This document shows positions 28,893-31,697 of a DNA stretch of 31,697 nt, piece by piece. Numbering within the stretch: the stretch's first letter is position 1; each line of letters begins with the position of its first letter. The DNA is taken from the NCBI GenBank assembly GCA_046262995.1, contig JBHELQ010000162.1, positions 1-31,697 on the forward strand, in the 5' to 3' direction. The notes under the pieces were generated by a model. The model was not told the DNA's origin. It worked only from the letters and a program-made list of their open reading frames with translations, and did not search any database. The stretch comes from JBHELQ01 sp046262995 (GTDB taxonomy: Bacteria > Actinomycetota > Thermoleophilia > Solirubrobacterales > Thermoleophilaceae). A program made the translations under genes and the position numbers.

Positions 28893-29882
28893 CTAGGAGC
28901 GCCTGCGGAGGCGGAGGTGCGCGGCGCCGAGTCCGGCGAGCGCGATCAGGCAGAGCAGGAAGAGGACCATGAAGGCGGGCGACACTCCGCGACTCGCCGT
29001 CGCCGGGCGCCCGGTTTCGTGCCGGTACTCCTTGATGCGCTTCTTTCCGAACTCGAACGAGTCGTCCAGGGCGACGCGCCGGCCGCCCTGCGGACGCAGG
29101 CTGCCGCGCACGCTGTAGTCGCCCTGTACGGGCCTACCCCTCCACGCGAGCGGATACGCGATCTCGGTTCGTGGGGTCAGCGCATCGACGCGCAGGGGCC
29201 TGGAGAACAGTCGTCGCCCGCCCTGGTAGACGCTCACGTGCCCGGCGAGCTCCGGTATCAGGGCGTTGCCGGTGTTGGCCAGGCGTACCGCGAGCGCGGC
29301 CCCGGCGGGGGTCACGCGGATCGCGGCGCCGCGCAGCTCGACGGCGCGGGTCAGGCGCCCGGGCACCCGCACCTGGACCGCGATGGCGAGCCGGGAGACG
29401 AAGCGCAGGCGGAATTGCGAGCGACCGACTCGAATCGGCTTGGGCCGGCGCCCGTAGGCGACGATCCCGGCCAGGTGGTCGCCGACGGCGGAGCCCCGCG
29501 GGACCCTGACGCTGAAGGGGATGTCGACGACGCCGCGCGCAGGCAGGCGCAGCCGGCTTCGCTCGAGGCGAATCCAGCGCCCGGCCTGGCGGACCGGGGC
29601 GCCCTCGGCGCCGTATTCGAGCCCTCCGGTGGCGGCGGTGCGAGCGTCCGCGGGTCGCAGGTGGACGGTCCGGGGCACGTCGCTCGTGCTGCGGACGCGC
29701 ACGAACCCGCGCACGGCCCGGCCCCCCTTGCTCTGGAAGACGAAATAGGAGGGCTGTCCGACGGCCTCGATGCCGAACCCGAGCGGATGCGCCGTGCCGG
29801 CGGAGGCAGGGACCGCCGCCAGCAGCAGGGCGGCGGCGCACGCGAGCGCCGTGGCGCCGAGACGTGCCGGGACGCGCGCCAC
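28893..29882 (-). CDS. DUF916 (WxL-interacting)-like membrane-anchored surface protein
   Basis: A 329-residue exported protein. The signal peptide (1-28, ending PASA) is followed by a beta-rich domain at about 36-145 that matches the DUF916 pattern: FGIEAVGQPSYFVF, a strand series, RWIRL (W103), LPARG and FSVRVPRGSAVGDHLAGI. A second beta domain spans about 155-275, and a C-terminal helix at 302-323 is followed by HLRLRRRS, a stop-transfer anchor. In Firmicutes, DUF916 proteins sit in the membrane and bind peptidoglycan and WxL proteins. The GTG at 29882 overlaps the stop of the WxL-like gene (TAGTG), so the two are translated together. The match is by pattern; the family call is likely but should be verified. 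Confidence 0.8.
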   Translation of the reverse strand: MARVPARLGATALACAAALLLAAVPASAGTAHPLGFGIEAVGQPSYFVFQSKGGRAVRGFVRVRSTSDVPRTVHLRPADARTAATGGLEYGAEGAPVRQAGRWIRLERSRLRLPARGVVDIPFSVRVPRGSAVGDHLAGIVAYGRRPKPIRVGRSQFRLRFVSRLAIAVQVRVPGRLTRAVELRGAAIRVTPAGAALAVRLANTGNALIPELAGHVSVYQGGRRLFSRPLRVDALTPRTEIAYPLAWRGRPVQGDYSVRGSLRPQGGRRVALDDSFEFGKKRIKEYRHETGRPATASRGVSPAFMVLFLLCLIALAGLGAAHLRLRRRS

Positions 29883-30457
29883 TAGGGGCCGGTGGAGAGG
29901 GTCGATGTGACCGTGCTGGTGTAGGTGCCGGCGCTGGCGTTGGCCGGGATCGTGAGCGCGAGGTCCTTCGACCCGGACAGATTCGCGTGGTCGAAGTTCC
30001 ACTCGCCCTGGCCCGTGGCGGTCGCCGCGCTCACGACGGTGATCGCGGAGCCGCCGTCGAGGGTCCACGGGGGCGCGGGGGAGGCCGAGACGACCGGCGG
30101 CAGAGCCGGGTTGAGCACGTCGACCTTGCTGACCGTGGGGGCCTTCAGGGTCAGCGAGCCCGCCGGCAGCGTCAGGCTGGCGCCGTTCGAGAACTGGCTC
30201 GCCTGCATGGCCACGTGCCAGCCGGCGCCGCTTCCGCGGGCGTCGTTCACGCGCCAGTCGTTGAAGCTCGTGGTGAGCGTCTGGGTCGAGCCGGTCAGCG
30301 CGGTCGAGGTGAAGTCGTCCGCCGTCGGCGCGACGCTGAAGTCGAGCGTGCCGCCGGTCAGGGTCACCGAGGTCGTGTCGATCGCCGCCGGCGCCGCGGC
30401 AGGGAAGAGCACGGCGAGAGCCAGAGCAGTGGCGATTGCGTTACGGATTCGCATCAT
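29882..30457 (-). CDS. WxL-like secreted surface protein
   Basis: A 191-residue protein with a signal peptide (about 1-25, ending APAA) and a single all-beta domain rich in Thr and Ser. WxL-family landmarks are visible: DWRVNDARGSGAGWHV (68-82), in which W80-H-V82 stands at the first WxL motif, QASQF, LPAGSLTL, DGGSAITV, and a terminal AGTYTSTV-TSTLSTGP where S185-T-L187 replaces the second WxL. WxL proteins attach non-covalently to the cell wall with DUF916 partners, and the next gene encodes such a partner. Two ATGs in a row (30457, 30454) are possible starts; the AGG at the leader suits the second. The loss of the second Trp is seen in the sequence; effect unknown. Confidence 0.82.
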   Translation of the reverse strand: MMRIRNAIATALALAVLFPAAAPAAIDTTSVTLTGGTLDFSVAPTADDFTSTALTGSTQTLTTSFNDWRVNDARGSGAGWHVAMQASQFSNGASLTLPAGSLTLKAPTVSKVDVLNPALPPVVSASPAPPWTLDGGSAITVVSAATATGQGEWNFDHANLSGSKDLALTIPANASAGTYTSTVTSTLSTGP

Positions 30458-30497
30458 TTGCCTACGTTTTGGACCTGCATTGGGCCCGCTCGGCCGC

Positions 30498-30528
30498 CGC
30501 TGGGCAAACCTTTAGCCCGGTGCCAGCG
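30498..30528. repeat. Imperfect hairpin between divergent WxL-like and glycosyltransferase genes
   Basis: CGCTGG (30498-30503) pairs with CCAGCG (30523-30528), and the stem can extend inward with small bulges (CA/TG, CC/GG). It lies nine bases before ATG 30537. On the minus strand TAAA (30511-30514) and GCCGAGCG (30487-30494), 16 bases apart, faintly resemble a sigma-28/WhiG-type promoter for the WxL-like gene. No other structure was found in the 79-base gap. Confidence 0.3.
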
Positions 30529-30536
30529 ATTGCGGG

Positions 30537-31697
30537 ATGTGCGTGACCGGCCAGCGCGCCCTCATGGCGTTGATGTTCTTCCCGCGCGGCGGCTCGGCGC
30601 AGGTCGCCCGCTACCTCGCGCGCTTCCTGCCGGAGGCCGGATGGGAGATCACGATCGCCTGCGGCTCGCTCGGCCCCCGGGGCGCCGACTCGAGCGCCGA
30701 GAGCTTCTATTCCGGCCTGGACGTGCGCGCGCTCGACTACACGAAGGCCGCCTCGGCCCCCGATCCGCTCGCCGCCGACCCGCCCTTCCAGCCCTCCTAC
30801 GAGGACCGGCCGGGCTCGCCCGACCGCGTCTTCGCGAGCGTCGACGACGTCGCCTACGAGCGTCTCGTCGACGCCTGGGCCGCTGTCCTGGAGCGAGCCG
30901 GGGCGGCGAAGGCCGACGTGCTTCACCTGCACCACCTGACGCCGATCAACGAGGCCGCCGAGCGGGCCTTCCCTGAGGTGCCGCGGGTCGGGCACCTGCA
31001 CGGGACGGAGCTGCTCATGCTCGCCCAGATCGAGCGCGGCCCTCCTCCCGGATGGGACCATGCCGGCGAGTGGCGGGAGCGCATGCGCCGCTGGGCGGCC
31101 GGCTGCGAGCGGCTGTTCGTGCTCTCCCCGGACGCTGTGAAGCGCGTGCCGCAACTGCTCGGCGTCGAGCCCGAGCGCGTGGAGTGGGCTCCCAACGGCT
31201 TCGACCCCGCGGGCTTCGACCGCCGTCCGCTCGACCCCGAGGGACGGCTTCGCCACTGGCGCTCCTGGCTCGTGGAGGAGTCGCGGGGCTGGGACGAGTC
31301 CGGCGAGCCCGGCAGCGTGGCCTACACGGAGGACGAGCTGGAGCCGTTCCGGGACGGCGGTCCGGTGCTCCTCTACGTCGGCCGCTACACCGAGGTCAAG
31401 CGCATACCACTGCTCGTGCGCGCACATGCGCGGGCGCGAGGGCGCTTCGAGCGTCGCGCGCCGCTGGTGCTGCTCGGCGGCTTTCCGGGGGAATGGGAGG
31501 GCGAGCACCCGCTCCGGGTAGTGCGGAAGAGCGGGGATCCCGACGTCTTCCTGGCCGGCTGGCGCGGGCACGACGACCTTCCGAAGGGCCTCAACGCGAG
31601 CGACCTGCTGGTGCTGCCGTCCGTCCACGAGCAGTTCGGCCAGGTGCTGGTCGAGGCGATGGCCTGCGGGCTGCCGGTGATAGCCGTTGACGCCCAC
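30537..31697 (+). CDS. GT4-family glycosyltransferase, 3' end outside window
   Basis: An open reading frame of 387 codons that runs off the window. It has the GT-B architecture of family 4 glycosyltransferases: an N-terminal strand and glycine loop (RALMALMFFPRGGSAQVARYL), HLHH and GHLHGTEL in the acceptor domain, NGFDPAGF at the domain junction, LLYVGRYTEVK beginning the donor domain, and the nucleotide-sugar EX7E motif in HEQFGQVLVEAMACG. It transfers a sugar from a nucleotide donor, probably in the cytoplasm for surface polysaccharide or glycolipid synthesis. The start is uncertain: ATG 30537 or GTG 30543 keeps the first strand, while ATG 30564 trims it. It is divergent from the WxL-like gene. 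Confidence 0.9.
   Translation, partial: MCVTGQRALMALMFFPRGGSAQVARYLARFLPEAGWEITIACGSLGPRGADSSAESFYSGLDVRALDYTKAASAPDPLAADPPFQPSYEDRPGSPDRVFASVDDVAYERLVDAWAAVLERAGAAKADVLHLHHLTPINEAAERAFPEVPRVGHLHGTELLMLAQIERGPPPGWDHAGEWRERMRRWAAGCERLFVLSPDAVKRVPQLLGVEPERVEWAPNGFDPAGFDRRPLDPEGRLRHWRSWLVEESRGWDESGEPGSVAYTEDELEPFRDGGPVLLYVGRYTEVKRIPLLVRAHARARGRFERRAPLVLLGGFPGEWEGEHPLRVVRKSGDPDVFLAGWRGHDDLPKGLNASDLLVLPSVHEQFGQVLVEAMACGLPVIAVDAH

Noticed and set aside
30498..30530. GGGCAAACC resembling part of a cyclic-di-GMP-I (GEMM) riboswitch
   Set aside because: The second conserved half (GACGCAAAGCC-like) and the surrounding stems are missing, and the region is too short for an aptamer.
30462..31697. 411-codon minus-strand open frame at the window end
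   Set aside because: The plus-strand GT4 glycosyltransferase has conserved motifs including EX7E; the minus reading has none.
1..31697. CRISPR arrays, transposons, prophage genes, tRNA or rRNA genes
   Set aside because: No regularly spaced direct repeats, transposase/integrase motifs, tRNA cloverleaf or rRNA signatures were seen on either strand.

Overview
The window is very GC-rich, with wobble positions dominated by G and C, frequent GTG/TTG starts and tightly packed operons joined by ATGA, GTGA and TGATG overlaps. The actinobacterial gene order (cytochrome oxidase subunits next to qcrCAB, three-helix Rieske protein, split-heme diheme cytochrome c) points to a high-GC actinomycete. The combination of a WxL-type pair, GH15, DUF1360 and many stress genes makes me favour Thermoleophilia/Solirubrobacterales. 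That placement is inference from gene content; no rRNA or marker phylogeny was available.

Layout. 1-5398 (+): respiratory operon with the 3' part of ctaD, then ctaE, a small three-helix membrane protein of unknown function, qcrC, qcrA and qcrB. 5402-12099 (-): a helical (possibly ferritin-like) protein, and upstream of it a four-gene operon of a PoxB-like ThDP enzyme, a mandelate-racemase-type enolase-superfamily enzyme, a large FAD/Fe-S dehydrogenase and a small zinc ribbon. 12183-15586 (-): YihY/BrkB membrane protein, DUF1360 membrane protein and a GH15 glucoamylase/trehalase. 15727-17118: a tandem YciF-like ferritin protein (-) and a zinc-ribbon protein (+) transcribed divergently. 17128-19866: CDF metal exporter (-), NAD-dependent epimerase (+), and a two-helix Thr/Pro-rich protein (-). 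19992-20573 (+): PfpI/DJ-1 family protein followed by a strong terminator. 20711-26287 (+): a complete sugar ABC importer operon (lipoprotein binding protein, two permeases, a GH63/debranching-like glycosidase, MalK-like ATPase). 26333-27631 (+): 2-hydroxyacid dehydrogenase and a DUF4242 protein. 27645-28885: YjbQ (-) and an SDR (+) whose start codons are only 17 bases apart. 28893-30457 (-): a WxL-like secreted protein and a DUF916-like membrane-anchored partner. 30537-end (+): 5' part of a GT4 glycosyltransferase.

Together the genes suggest an aerobic heterotroph with a bc-aa3 respiratory chain, flavoprotein/ThDP oxidation of 2-oxo and 2-hydroxy acids feeding that chain, oligosaccharide uptake and hydrolysis, and a general-stress set. 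Several genes are preceded by sequences of the form GTTT-N(15-17)-GGGTA, the recognition pattern of SigB/SigF-type stress sigma factors, so part of this window may be one stress regulon. The two most unusual loci are the actinobacterial WxL/DUF916 pair and the ThDP/enolase/FAD-FeS/zinc-ribbon operon. No gene-free stretch exceeds about 210 bases; no tRNA, rRNA, CRISPR array, transposase or integrase was seen.
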